In this document: piece after piece, positions 52,668 through 61,306 of the stretch
Position numbering within the stretch: position 1 is the stretch's first letter
How the letters are laid out: the number at the start of each line of letters is the position of its first letter
Source of the DNA: Patescibacteria group bacterium
GTDB taxonomy: Bacteria; Patescibacteriota; Minisyncoccia; Moranbacterales; GWC2-37-73
NCBI GenBank assembly: GCA_022709545.1
Contig: JAKLIP010000001.1
Location: forward strand, 124,001-188,000
Length of the DNA: 64,000 bases
Reading direction: 5' to 3'
The notes under the pieces: generated by a model
What the model saw: the letters and a program-made list of their open reading frames with translations, nothing else
Databases searched by the model: none
What the model was told of the DNA's origin: nothing
Translations under genes and position numbers: made by a program

Positions 52668-54566
52668 ATGGCTATGAATAAGACAAAAACAATAAAACAA
52701 AAAATGCCGTATGCTGATTGTGGAGAAAATAATTGGAGAATATATTGTTTAATTTTTTTTATCTTTTTTACAGCTTTTTGCATTTTAGCAAAATTGTTTG
52801 TTCTTCAGGTGAATAGGCATTCTACCTATTTAGAATTGGCTGAAAACCAGCATAAAAGTACTACTAAACTTTTAGCTAAGCGCGGAGAGGTTTTTTTACA
52901 AGATGAGAATCAGCTTTATCCAATAGCTGTAAATCAAGAGCTTCAAATGGCTTATGCAGTTCCTAAAGAAATTGAAAATGTGAATGAAGCAAGTGAAAAA
53001 TTATCTGATATTTTAGGATTAGATAAAGATTTTATAAAAGATAAATTAAGCAGTGATCCTAATGATATGTTTGAAATACTCAAACATAAACTTTCTGATG
53101 ATGAAGTTAGAAAAATACAAGAGGCGAAGATAGCCGGGGTATATTTTTTGGGAGAGAGCTTTAGATATTATCCGGCTAAAGAACTGGCTGCCCAAGTTAT
53201 TGGGTTTGTCGGATCAGATGGTGAACAGCAACGCGGAATGTATGGGCTTGAAGCTTATTGGGAAAAGAAACTTTGCGGAGAGTCAGGCTCACTTTCGCAG
53301 GAAAGCGATTCACGTGGAAGGTGGATACCTATGAGTGAACGAAAACTGCAGGAGAAAAAAGATGGTCCTGATCTTATTTTAACCATAAATCATACCGTTC
53401 AATTTGAAGTGGAAAAAATATTAAAGGAAGCAGTTGAAGGTTTTAGGGCAGATAGCGGGACTATTATAGTTATGGATCCTAAAACTGGAAAGATATTGGC
53501 TATGGCAAACCAACCAAGTTTTAATCCCAATGAATTCTCAAAGACAGAAGATATTTCCAGATTCGTCAACTCTGCTGTCAGTCAACCATATGAATCAGGC
53601 TCAGTTTTCAAAGCCTTTACTGTAGCAACAGGAATAGATAGCGGAAAAATTAATCCAGATACTACTTATACAGATACAGGAGTTGTTAAAGAAGCAGGGT
53701 ATAGTATACATAATTCTGACATGAAAGCTAATGGAGTGCAGACAATGACTCAAGTTTTAGAAAAATCACTGAATACAGGAGTAATATATATTGAAAAATT
53801 AGTTGGCAATAAGAAATTTGCTGATTATATACAAAGGTTTGGATTTGGGGAAAAAAGTGGCATAGAATTGCCTGGAGAAGTTCCTGGAAATATAAAAAAT
53901 CTAAATAATCCAAAAATAACCATTAACTTTTTTACTGCATCTTTCGGGCAGGGTATTTCTGTAACTCCTTTGCAACTAATTTCCGGGTACGCCGTATTTG
54001 CCAATAAGGGTGTTCTAATGAAACCGCAGATTGTTGATAGGTTACGCTATAGCGACGGGCATGAAGAAGAAATTAAGCCTGAAGAGGTAAGGCAAGTTAT
54101 TTCAGAAAGTACGGCTGAGCAGATATCAAAAATGCTCAGAAGCGTTGTGGTTGAAGGCCACGGAAAACGTGCCGATGTTCCAGGTTATCTTGTGGGAGGG
54201 AAGACGGGAACAGCCCAGATTGCAAAATCTGGTTCAAAAGGATATGAAGAAGGTATGAACATAGGTTCTTTTGCTGGATATGCACCTATAGATGATCCTA
54301 AATTTGTTGTTTTAGTAAAAATTGTAAATCCCAGAGATGTACAATGGGCAGAATCTTCAGCTGCACCAGCATTTGGACAGGTTATGAAGTTTTTGCTTAA
54401 ATATTACAAAGTATCGCCTACAGAAAATCCAGAATCAAGTCCACTAGCAAAAATGGCGCCAATACAATGGCCACCAAATCAGGTAGTTTCACAGCCAGTA
54501 AACCAGGCAACTGAAAAAAATGACAAGAAAGAATCAAGAGAAAAAGTTATTACATCAAGCGATTAA
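52668..54566 (+). CDS. ftsI: Penicillin-binding protein 3 / FtsI transpeptidase
   Basis: The frame opens at a TTG (52605), but ATG 52668 lies after the FtsL stop and is a better start (632 residues). N-terminal membrane helix (about 25-45), dimerisation (PBP_dimer) domain (65-240) and transpeptidase (260-590). Active-site motifs: SGSVFK (Ser near 310), SLN and GGKTGTAQ near 508. Cross-links septal peptidoglycan. The C-terminal tail is Gln/Pro-rich. Confidence 0.95.
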   Translation: MAMNKTKTIKQKMPYADCGENNWRIYCLIFFIFFTAFCILAKLFVLQVNRHSTYLELAENQHKSTTKLLAKRGEVFLQDENQLYPIAVNQELQMAYAVPKEIENVNEASEKLSDILGLDKDFIKDKLSSDPNDMFEILKHKLSDDEVRKIQEAKIAGVYFLGESFRYYPAKELAAQVIGFVGSDGEQQRGMYGLEAYWEKKLCGESGSLSQESDSRGRWIPMSERKLQEKKDGPDLILTINHTVQFEVEKILKEAVEGFRADSGTIIVMDPKTGKILAMANQPSFNPNEFSKTEDISRFVNSAVSQPYESGSVFKAFTVATGIDSGKINPDTTYTDTGVVKEAGYSIHNSDMKANGVQTMTQVLEKSLNTGVIYIEKLVGNKKFADYIQRFGFGEKSGIELPGEVPGNIKNLNNPKITINFFTASFGQGISVTPLQLISGYAVFANKGVLMKPQIVDRLRYSDGHEEEIKPEEVRQVISESTAEQISKMLRSVVVEGHGKRADVPGYLVGGKTGTAQIAKSGSKGYEEGMNIGSFAGYAPIDDPKFVVLVKIVNPRDVQWAESSAAPAFGQVMKFLLKYYKVSPTENPESSPLAKMAPIQWPPNQVVSQPVNQATEKNDKKESREKVITSSD

Positions 54567-54574
54567 ATTTTATT

Positions 54575-55870
54575 ATGAAGTCAAAGAAGCTAATATTTTT
54601 AGAAAAAATACTGCGTCTCATGGCTATTGCCGTTCTTAAGCGTCATAAGCCTAAAATTGTGGCTATTACTGGATCAGTTGGAAAAACTTCTTCTAGAGAA
54701 GCTATTTTTACGGTGCTTTCCTATAGATATAATGTACGTGAAAATCAGAAAAATTATAATAATGAAATTGGAATTCCATTAACAATTATTGGAGCCGAAA
54801 GCGGCAATAAAAATATTTTCAAATGGATATGGGTATTTTTTAAATGGATTTTCATATTGGTGTTTCCATTTTATCCGGAAATTTTAGTGTTTGAACTCGG
54901 AGTCGATCGCCCAGATGACATGAAATATTTCATGTCATTCATACATCCTATGGTAGGAGTTGTTACAAACGTTTCTTTGAGCCATATTGAGTTTTTTAAT
55001 ACAGTTGAAAACATTGCTAAAGAAAAAAGAATACTTATTGAATCATTAAACCCTGATGGATATGCAATTTTAAATACCGATGAAGAACTTGTTATGGAAA
55101 TGGCCAATCGAACCAAGGCACATGTTCTAACGTATGGTTTAAATGAAAACGCCACTGTCAATGGATCTAATCTGATTTATAATTATGAAAACGAGAGTCC
55201 TGAAGGCATAAGCTTCAAGCTCAATTATGACGGTAAAAACATTCCTATCCGCCTTAAAAATCTTTTAGCATCACATTATGTATATCCGGCTTTAGCAGCA
55301 GTGAGTGTCGGAATAATATTTAAAATGAATTTAGTTGATATTGCACAGGCTATAGAATCTTTTCGTGCTCCTTTAGGTAGGCTCAATCTTCTTCCAGGCA
55401 TAAAAGGCAGCTACATAATTGATGATACGTATAACGCTTCACCCATTTCTACAATTGCGGCGCTGGGAGTTCTTGGCCAGCTTAGAGCCAAAAGAAAAAT
55501 AGCTGTTCTTGGGGATATGTTAGAACTTGGTGATCAAACAGAATCAGGCCATAAGGAAGTTGGCAAAAAAATATTTTCAGAAAACATAGATGCTTTTATA
55601 GCTGTTGGTAATAGAATGCAGCACACAGTCGGCCAATTGATTACGCTAGGATTTCCTGAGCAAAATATTTTGCGGTTTGATGATCCGGAAAAAGCTGCCG
55701 AAAAAATATCCCAGTTTATAAAAGAAGGAGACTTTGTCCTAGTTAAAGGTTCGCAAGGGATGAGGATGGAGAAAATAGTTGAAAAGATAATAGCTGATCC
55801 TACTCAAGCCAAAAAACTTCTTTGTAGACAGAACAAGGAATGGAAAAAGAAACCATTTGTAAGGCTGTAG
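54575..55870 (+). CDS. murF: UDP-N-acetylmuramoyl-tripeptide--D-Ala-D-Ala ligase
   Basis: A 431-residue Mur ligase. ATP loop ITGSVGKTSSREA near residue 31, ENQKNYNNEIGIPLTII, VFELGVDRPDDM, and the C-terminal DDTYNASPIS and VLGDMLELGDQTESGHKEVG. An unusual hydrophobic insert (about 77-100, IFKWIWVFFKWIFILVFPF) looks like a membrane-association segment. Adds D-Ala-D-Ala to the stem peptide. Last gene of the division cluster. Confidence 0.93.
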   Translation: MKSKKLIFLEKILRLMAIAVLKRHKPKIVAITGSVGKTSSREAIFTVLSYRYNVRENQKNYNNEIGIPLTIIGAESGNKNIFKWIWVFFKWIFILVFPFYPEILVFELGVDRPDDMKYFMSFIHPMVGVVTNVSLSHIEFFNTVENIAKEKRILIESLNPDGYAILNTDEELVMEMANRTKAHVLTYGLNENATVNGSNLIYNYENESPEGISFKLNYDGKNIPIRLKNLLASHYVYPALAAVSVGIIFKMNLVDIAQAIESFRAPLGRLNLLPGIKGSYIIDDTYNASPISTIAALGVLGQLRAKRKIAVLGDMLELGDQTESGHKEVGKKIFSENIDAFIAVGNRMQHTVGQLITLGFPEQNILRFDDPEKAAEKISQFIKEGDFVLVKGSQGMRMEKIVEKIIADPTQAKKLLCRQNKEWKKKPFVRL

Positions 55871-55967
55871 AAATTTTTATAAATTATTTTACATTCTCAG
55901 AAGCCAGAGAATAGCTTGTTTCTGTTGCTTAATTTGAAAAGATTGGTATTATAAAATTCATGCAAAT

Positions 55968-56039
55968 GCCACCATCGTCTAGCGGCTAGGACGCCAGGTT
56001 CTCATCCTGGTAACCGGGGTTCGATTCCCCGTGGTGGTA
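55968..56039 (+). tRNA. tRNA-Glu (CTC)
   Basis: Acceptor GCCACCA/TGGTGGT (closing G-T), anticodon stem CCAGG/CCTGG with loop TTCTCAT (anticodon CTC), T arm CGGGGTTCGATTCCCCG. CCA not encoded. Its 3' end starts a 40-bp repeat. Confidence 0.93.
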
Positions 56040-56076
56040 CGCGATAAAAATAAGGCTTGCTTGAGCCTTATTTTTT
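56037..56076 (+). repeat. 40-bp direct repeat, copy 1 (contains tRNA-Glu terminator)
   Basis: Begins in the last three bases of tRNA-Glu and includes a terminator hairpin (AATAAGGCT/AGCCTTATT). An identical copy lies at 56569-56608, 532 bp downstream. Confidence 0.9.
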
Positions 56077-56180
56077 TATACCTTAGGGGAGTAGTTGGAA
56101 CCAATTTATATTTTTTATAATCTTGCGCGTTTGTTGTTAGGTGTTAGAATAAAGATATAAATATTAAATAATCAAAAAAT

Positions 56181-56441
56181 ATGTCTGAAATGTTTAAACC
56201 GAAGCAATTTGATTCTTTCGAAAAAGTTCCCGACGATCAAAAGAAGAATTTCAAAAAAGAAGAAGACGGCAGTTTTGTTTATAAAGAAGCGGCCAAATCA
56301 TTCTCCGCCGCGAAAGCTGCAACCAAAATAATAAACATATTTGCTAAACAAAAAATTACTCCAGCGGAGGCTCTTCATGTGAGAGCAAATAAAATGAATG
56401 CAGAGAGGGAAAAAGACAAATCTTCCACAAGGCAAGGCTAA
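56181..56441 (+). CDS. Small charged protein of unknown function
   Basis: An 86-residue protein, rich in Lys, Glu and Ala, mostly helical (FDSFEKVPDDQKKNFKKEEDG then AAKSFSAAKAATKIINIFAK). It lies between the two copies of the 40-bp repeat and ends with a terminator hairpin (AAGGCAAGG with CCTTGCCTT, 56429-56452). No family recognised. Perhaps cargo of the repeated segment. Confidence 0.5.
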   Translation: MSEMFKPKQFDSFEKVPDDQKKNFKKEEDGSFVYKEAAKSFSAAKAATKIINIFAKQKITPAEALHVRANKMNAEREKDKSSTRQG

Positions 56442-56452
56442 CCCCTTGCCTT
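56429..56452 (+). terminator. Terminator after small charged protein gene
   Basis: AAGGCAAGG and CCTTGCCTT pair with a short loop, followed by ATTTATTT. Confidence 0.75.
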
Positions 56453-56568
56453 ATTTATTTCTCTAGCCTTTAATAAATCTTCAATAATAAAAGGGTTGAT
56501 ACCTTTCTTAAGTTTATCCCATTTAACCAATTCTCTCATGATTTGGTTCCAACCAGTGAGTGCGAAGT

Positions 56569-56608
56569 GTACGCGATAAAAATAAGGCTTGCTTGAGCCT
56601 TATTTTTT
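56569..56608 (+). repeat. 40-bp direct repeat, copy 2
   Basis: Exact copy of 56037-56076 without the tRNA. The DNA between 56453 and 56568 has no clear gene; a short minus-strand frame there (56438-56539) is probably chance or a remnant. TTGGAACCAA (56095-56104) and TTGGTTCCAA (56543-56552) lie just inside the two copies in opposite orientation. Confidence 0.9.
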
Positions 56609-56770
56609 ATTGCAAAGAAAATGATAATAAAATACTTTCACCACTTGACAAAATTATATTTATCTGCTATACAAGAAGGTTGCAATAATTTTTGCAATAG
56701 CGTTGTTTTACAATTAAATTTTTACAAACAAAATACAACGAATAAAGAGAAAAAGAAAGGAGGGTTTTTT

Positions 56771-57292
56771 ATGTTGATTTTTGTTGCAATTGCGTTGTCA
56801 GGATTATTACTTACCATTGGATCCCACATTTTCGGTGACCATGATATGGATCATGATCATGACGTAAGTCATGATGCCGGCGGAAGTGGCGAATCAACGG
56901 TCAGTATTTTTTCCATGAAGGTGATATCGACATTCATAATGACCTTTGGTGCCGCAGGTGCGGTAGCTCGTTACTATGATTTGTCGTATCCAAATGCATC
57001 TTTTGTCGGCGCAAGCTCAGGAGTTTTTTTTGCTATCGTAATGTGGCTTGTTTATAAAGCAATTTACAAACAGCAAGGCTCATCGGTAGTTAATACTTCT
57101 GACGCGGTAGGATTAACAGCTACGGTTGTTACGCCTATTGATCAAGGCGCCATCGGAGAAGTAGGAATGACCATGAATGGACGTTACTGTACGTTTATGG
57201 CCTGTTCCAATGACGGTAAACCGATAGATAAAGACAAAACAGTTATCGTTGAAAAGGTTGTTGGCGGAAAACTTACAGTGAAAACTGTATAA
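56771..57292 (+). CDS. NfeD-like membrane protein (YuaF type)
   Basis: ATG 56771 follows AAAGGAGGG (the longer frame from 56621 is not supported). The 173-residue product has a leading helix (1-20), a His/Asp-rich segment (GDHDMDHDHDVSHDAGG, about 24-40), two further helices (45-95) and a C-terminal OB-fold-like domain (ATVVTPIDQGAIGEVGMTMNGRY). This is the NfeD pattern. NfeD proteins pair with flotillins, as here with the next gene. Confidence 0.85.
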   Translation: MLIFVAIALSGLLLTIGSHIFGDHDMDHDHDVSHDAGGSGESTVSIFSMKVISTFIMTFGAAGAVARYYDLSYPNASFVGASSGVFFAIVMWLVYKAIYKQQGSSVVNTSDAVGLTATVVTPIDQGAIGEVGMTMNGRYCTFMACSNDGKPIDKDKTVIVEKVVGGKLTVKTV

Positions 57293-57344
57293 TAAGTAGC
57301 ATAAACCCAAATTATAAAATCAAACGAAAGAGAGGAAAGAATTC

Positions 57345-58937
57345 ATGGAAATTTTATCAAGTATTGTAAGTAAGGCGTTTGTTCCGGGCATGATTTTGTT
57401 GGTTGTTGTGGGTATCATACTTGCTCTTAAGTACATCGCAAGCAGATACAAAAAAATTCCGCCAAATGCAGTCGGTGTTTTTTATGGAAGACAATATACA
57501 TATACCGGTCCCGCTCCTGAAAACAAAAAATATTCACTCGGATTTAAGGTAGTATGTGGCGGCGGCAAGGTACAAATCCCATTCGTAGAAAATTACCAGG
57601 AAATGTCGACATCCGCCTTTCAGGTGGAAATAAACGAATCATCTATTCCCAATAAAGATAACGTAAAAGTTGAAGTCAGAGGTGTGGCAACCTGCAAGTT
57701 ATCGACTGAGTTCGAAGACTTGGTCAATGCTGCACAAGCATTTCTGGGAAAATCTGAAGAAGAAATCAACAAATTTATCCAAAACATCCTGAAAGGTCAT
57801 TTGCGGTCAATTATCGGTAAACTGGATATCCAGGAATTACTGAGACGGCGTGACGAATTCAATAAGAAAGTTCTGGAAGAATCCGGCGCCGAATTAAAGC
57901 TTCTTGGCGTGCGCATCATCACTTTGGTTATCCAGGATATCAATGACCAGTACGGATACATTGATTCGCTGGGCAAACAGACAGTGGCCGAAGCTAAACG
58001 TGATGCAGACATTAAAGTTGCTGAGGCGCAAAGAGAATCAACAATTAAAGTCTCTGATGCCGAACGTGATGCGTCGATAGTTACTGCTGAAAATGCAGCC
58101 AAGGTCGCGGAAGCAAATAAGAACCGCGATGTAAAAATTGCCGATATGAAAGTCATTACTGAAACTGCAAATGCCAAAGCAGAGATGGCAAAAAATATTG
58201 AATTGGCTGATCAGTCAAAAGTTCTCAAAGTCAAGGAAGCTGAACGTGATGCGGCAGAAAAAGAAGCCCAGACGCATGTGCAGGAAAAAGAAGTTATAAG
58301 GGTAGGGAAAGAACTCGAAGCCACCGTTGTTATGCCGGCCGAAGCAGCCAAGAAGAAAAAACTTATTGACGCTGATGCAAATAAGCAAGCCACAATTACG
58401 GAAGCGGAAGGCGAGTCCAAAAAAGTTCAAATCAAAGCTGAAGCTGATAAGGTTTCACAAACAATGGAAGGCGAAGGTGAAGCCAATAAGATCAGAGCTA
58501 CTTTGATGGCATCGGCGGAAGGCGAAGCGGCCAAGGTGGAAAAGAAACTTACCGCTGAAGCTACTGGTACCAAGGCCATGGCTGAAGCATTGGCTCAAAT
58601 GAATGATGCCTCGCGTCTGATTATTATCCTCGACCGCTTGCCGGCCCTGGTAGACAAAGGTGGAGAAGCACTGGCCAAAGTCGGAGAATCGATTTTCAAG
58701 AGCGTGGCCTTACCTTTTGGCAGCATCGACAACATCAAAATCGTTGATATGGGCGGAAAAGGTGAAGGTCTTCAGACCATGGGAAGCATAGTTCCTCAGA
58801 CAGTAGCCAATGTTGTCAGAATTTTGAAAACCCAAGGTATTGACCTGGAAGATCTGTTCAAAAAAGCCGGCGTAAACATTGGTGAAGCATTATCAATGGT
58901 TGCCGACAAAAATGCAGGATCTGAAGAAAAAAAGTGA
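57345..58937 (+). CDS. Flotillin-like SPFH domain protein
   Basis: A 530-residue protein with an N-terminal hairpin/membrane segment (about 10-30), SPFH/band-7 domain (about 40-220) and the long Ala/Glu repeat region (220-430) rich in VAEAQRESTIKVSDAERDA-type helices that form the flotillin coiled coil. The C-terminus (440-530) is the oligomerisation part. Flotillins organise membrane microdomains. In an operon with the NfeD-like gene 52 bp upstream, as yuaF-floT in Bacillus. The codon use is richer in G+C than upstream genes. Confidence 0.92.
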   Translation: MEILSSIVSKAFVPGMILLVVVGIILALKYIASRYKKIPPNAVGVFYGRQYTYTGPAPENKKYSLGFKVVCGGGKVQIPFVENYQEMSTSAFQVEINESSIPNKDNVKVEVRGVATCKLSTEFEDLVNAAQAFLGKSEEEINKFIQNILKGHLRSIIGKLDIQELLRRRDEFNKKVLEESGAELKLLGVRIITLVIQDINDQYGYIDSLGKQTVAEAKRDADIKVAEAQRESTIKVSDAERDASIVTAENAAKVAEANKNRDVKIADMKVITETANAKAEMAKNIELADQSKVLKVKEAERDAAEKEAQTHVQEKEVIRVGKELEATVVMPAEAAKKKKLIDADANKQATITEAEGESKKVQIKAEADKVSQTMEGEGEANKIRATLMASAEGEAAKVEKKLTAEATGTKAMAEALAQMNDASRLIIILDRLPALVDKGGEALAKVGESIFKSVALPFGSIDNIKIVDMGGKGEGLQTMGSIVPQTVANVVRILKTQGIDLEDLFKKAGVNIGEALSMVADKNAGSEEKK

Positions 58938-58975
58938 AAAATCATAACGCTCGATAGGGCGTGATGATGAAATTT

Positions 58976-59005
58976 GTGCACGGGGGCGAATCTGTTCCCG
59001 TGCAC
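58976..59005 (+). terminator. Strong hairpin after flotillin gene
   Basis: GTGCACGGG pairs perfectly with CCCGTGCAC (9 bp) around 12 nt. The T tract is weak, so partial termination or mRNA stabilisation is possible. Confidence 0.6.
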
Positions 59006-59032
59006 TTTACTATCAAGAAATAGGAGGGTTAA

Positions 59033-59692
59033 ATGGATAAAAATCAAAAAGGGAAAAGTGGTATCTCATTAGAAAAAAAGCCAATACCTTTCCCCGATAG
59101 GAAAGAAAATAACCGGCAACAGGCAAACAATAAAGCATTAGAAAGCGGAATCAATGGTGATTCAAATTTGTCCGGTAAGGGTAGGAATGAAGAACAAATG
59201 CAGTCAGTGGTCAAGGAATATGACTTAAACATAAGTCATCCGGAAGCAATCGTAATTCATTGTAATGATCCGCGTTTCCAAAACGCCTTTGATCAATTTA
59301 TCCACAATGAATTGGGATTGGCATCAGGACAATATATTCCGGTAGTCATACCTGGTGCGGCCGCTTCATTTTCCGAACGCGAAACTTTCCCCAAAGAGTT
59401 TAAGGTAGTAAGTGATATAATCAGTCTGTTTTTAAGTAAACATGACTCGATTAAGCTTATTGTCCTTATAAACCATGAGGATTGCAAAAAGTACGAGAGC
59501 ATGAAAGATATTATAGGAAATCAATTCCTGCGCGTAGCCGGAAATATGGTAAATCGGCACAAGATTGATTTGGGTAAGGTGGCGAAAACCTTACTCAGTC
59601 TGACCAAAGGCACCGTGAATGTTCGTCTTTTTTATGCTAAATTCGCTAACGCTGAACACACCAAGGCAGTGTTTGAAGAAGTGTCGGCATAG
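59033..59692 (+). CDS. Beta-carbonic-anhydrase-like protein with N-terminal extension
   Basis: A 219-residue protein with a good ribosome site (AGGAGGG). After a hydrophilic extension (1-58), HCNDPRF gives the Cys-x-Asp-x-Arg motif (C77, D79, R81) and NHEDC gives His-x-x-Cys (H148, C151), the three zinc ligands and the Asp/Arg dyad of beta carbonic anhydrases. The middle and C-terminal parts are shorter and diverge. CO2 hydration is possible but unproven; it may be a different metal-binding enzyme. Next to the flotillin gene. Confidence 0.72.
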   Translation: MDKNQKGKSGISLEKKPIPFPDRKENNRQQANNKALESGINGDSNLSGKGRNEEQMQSVVKEYDLNISHPEAIVIHCNDPRFQNAFDQFIHNELGLASGQYIPVVIPGAAASFSERETFPKEFKVVSDIISLFLSKHDSIKLIVLINHEDCKKYESMKDIIGNQFLRVAGNMVNRHKIDLGKVAKTLLSLTKGTVNVRLFYAKFANAEHTKAVFEEVSA

Positions 59693-59723
59693 GGAATTCA
59701 AGTAAACTAAAAATTATTAGGCA

Positions 59724-59751
59724 GGGTCTTGTAGAAAACTACAGGACCCTT
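59724..59751 (+). terminator. Rho-independent terminator
   Basis: AGGGTC.TGTAG pairs with CTACA.GACCCT around an AAAA loop, followed by T tract. Confidence 0.9.
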
Positions 59752-59887
59752 TTTCTTTATTTAGATACGTTATATATGAACAATTTATGGACAATTGACA
59801 AATAAATAATAATTTGATACAGTAAATTGTTCAAAAGTTATTTTACAAGCTAAAAAATAAACCATTTAAAGGAGGCAGGATATAGAT

Positions 59888-61147
59888 ATGTTAAAAGCAT
59901 TAATAAGATTATTGGAGCGGCTGGACAACTGGTGGGAGAATCTTTTTGTTGATGAACCAATCTCAAAAACGATTACAAAAAATCCGATTTCATCATCCAA
60001 ATCAAATGAGCCAATATCAGAATATGGGTTCAAGGATATTCTGGCTAACATTCAGGATCTTGAAGAACTTAGTCGGCAAAACGATAAATGTCCCCAGCAA
60101 TTTAAGTTTCTTATCGGTGTTCGCCTAAAAGAACTTCTTTCAGTTATCAATGATATTGAACAGGTGAAAGAGGCCAACAGCATGAATTTTGATAATTTTC
60201 AGGATATCATTATTGCTCGATATGAAGACCTTTTCCCCCGATTTCTACAAGAAGCCTCTCTGGAAGAGCTGGAAGACGAGTTTGGAAATGGTCTTAATCC
60301 AGGTAGATTTAATGAACTTATTAAAGAATTTTATGGACGACTTTTGAAAGAAGTTTCTTTGGAAGAACTGGAAGATAGATATGAAAATTGTCCTGAAGAA
60401 TTTGACGAAGCCATTACTTCTAGGTATAAGGAACTTTTTCCGCAATTTCTGAAAGAAGCTTCTCTTGAAGAGCTGGAAGAGAAATACGGAAATTGTCTTG
60501 GCCAGGATCAATTCGATGAACTTATCAAGCAGCGCTACGGAGAACTTTTGGATGCTATCACTTCGTTTGAAGAACTTGAAGAACGACGTGGAAATTGTCC
60601 TGATGCTTTCAATGATCTTTTCCAGGGGCCGTATCAGAAATTATTATATACGGTTGAATCAATTGAAGATCTCGAAAGACATTTCAATGACTGTCCGGAA
60701 GAATTCGAAGATTTCTATTTTGATCCATACGACAAATTGTTGAGTAAAATCGAGTCCTTTGAACAGCTGGATAATCTTCATGAAGAATGTGAAGAACATT
60801 TTGTGCCATTGTATGCTCATTATGCTCTCCAGTTGATCAAAAAAGAAACATCACTGAAAAAACTTCAAGATTTATTTGACAATTGTGACGAAACATTCAA
60901 TGGGCTTATCGGAAACCAATACAGTAATGTTTTAAAGACGATTATATCCATTGATGAGTTAAGTGATCGTTTTAATGATTGTCCGGAAGATTTCAAAGGC
61001 ATGGTGCTGGCTCATTGCCGTGAAATAATGCCATCAATCATGAAAAATATTCCTCCTGAAATAATTAAAAAATTCCACAAAGATCTGAATAGCGAATTCA
61101 GAATGATAGCATTAGTCTGCTACAAAAATATAAATGTACAACAGTAA
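59888..61147 (+). CDS. Ten-repeat alpha-helical protein
   Basis: A 419-residue soluble protein after AAAGGAGG. From about residue 50 to 400 it is made of roughly ten units of 32-35 residues with a consensus SLEELExxxxNCPEEF, variable helix, then RYxELLxxx. Each has a hydrophobic SxEEL helix and an NCP turn, so it should be a superhelical repeat like HEAT/TPR solenoids but is not recognised as either. It may be a scaffold for the neighbouring membrane proteins. Terminator follows at 61194. Confidence 0.7.
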   Translation: MLKALIRLLERLDNWWENLFVDEPISKTITKNPISSSKSNEPISEYGFKDILANIQDLEELSRQNDKCPQQFKFLIGVRLKELLSVINDIEQVKEANSMNFDNFQDIIIARYEDLFPRFLQEASLEELEDEFGNGLNPGRFNELIKEFYGRLLKEVSLEELEDRYENCPEEFDEAITSRYKELFPQFLKEASLEELEEKYGNCLGQDQFDELIKQRYGELLDAITSFEELEERRGNCPDAFNDLFQGPYQKLLYTVESIEDLERHFNDCPEEFEDFYFDPYDKLLSKIESFEQLDNLHEECEEHFVPLYAHYALQLIKKETSLKKLQDLFDNCDETFNGLIGNQYSNVLKTIISIDELSDRFNDCPEDFKGMVLAHCREIMPSIMKNIPPEIIKKFHKDLNSEFRMIALVCYKNINVQQ

Positions 61148-61193
61148 TAAGCCGCAAATGTACAAAAGAAAACTTTCTGTAAATCAGAACATG

Positions 61194-61220
61194 AGCCCTA
61201 TTGAGCAATCAATAGGGCTT
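61194..61220 (+). terminator. Rho-independent terminator
   Basis: AGCCCTATTG pairs with CAATAGGGCT (10 bp) around AGCAAT, then TTATC. Confidence 0.9.
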
Positions 61221-61306
61221 TATCTTATTAAAATAATTTATTGCCAAATATGTATTATAATGTATATTTTAGGAGAATATAAAAATAATCATATCTATTA
61301 CAATAT

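Noticed and set aside
56438-56539. 33-codon minus-strand frame between the 40-bp repeats
   Set aside because: Too short, no ribosome site, overlaps the end of the plus-strand gene; possibly a remnant, not called.
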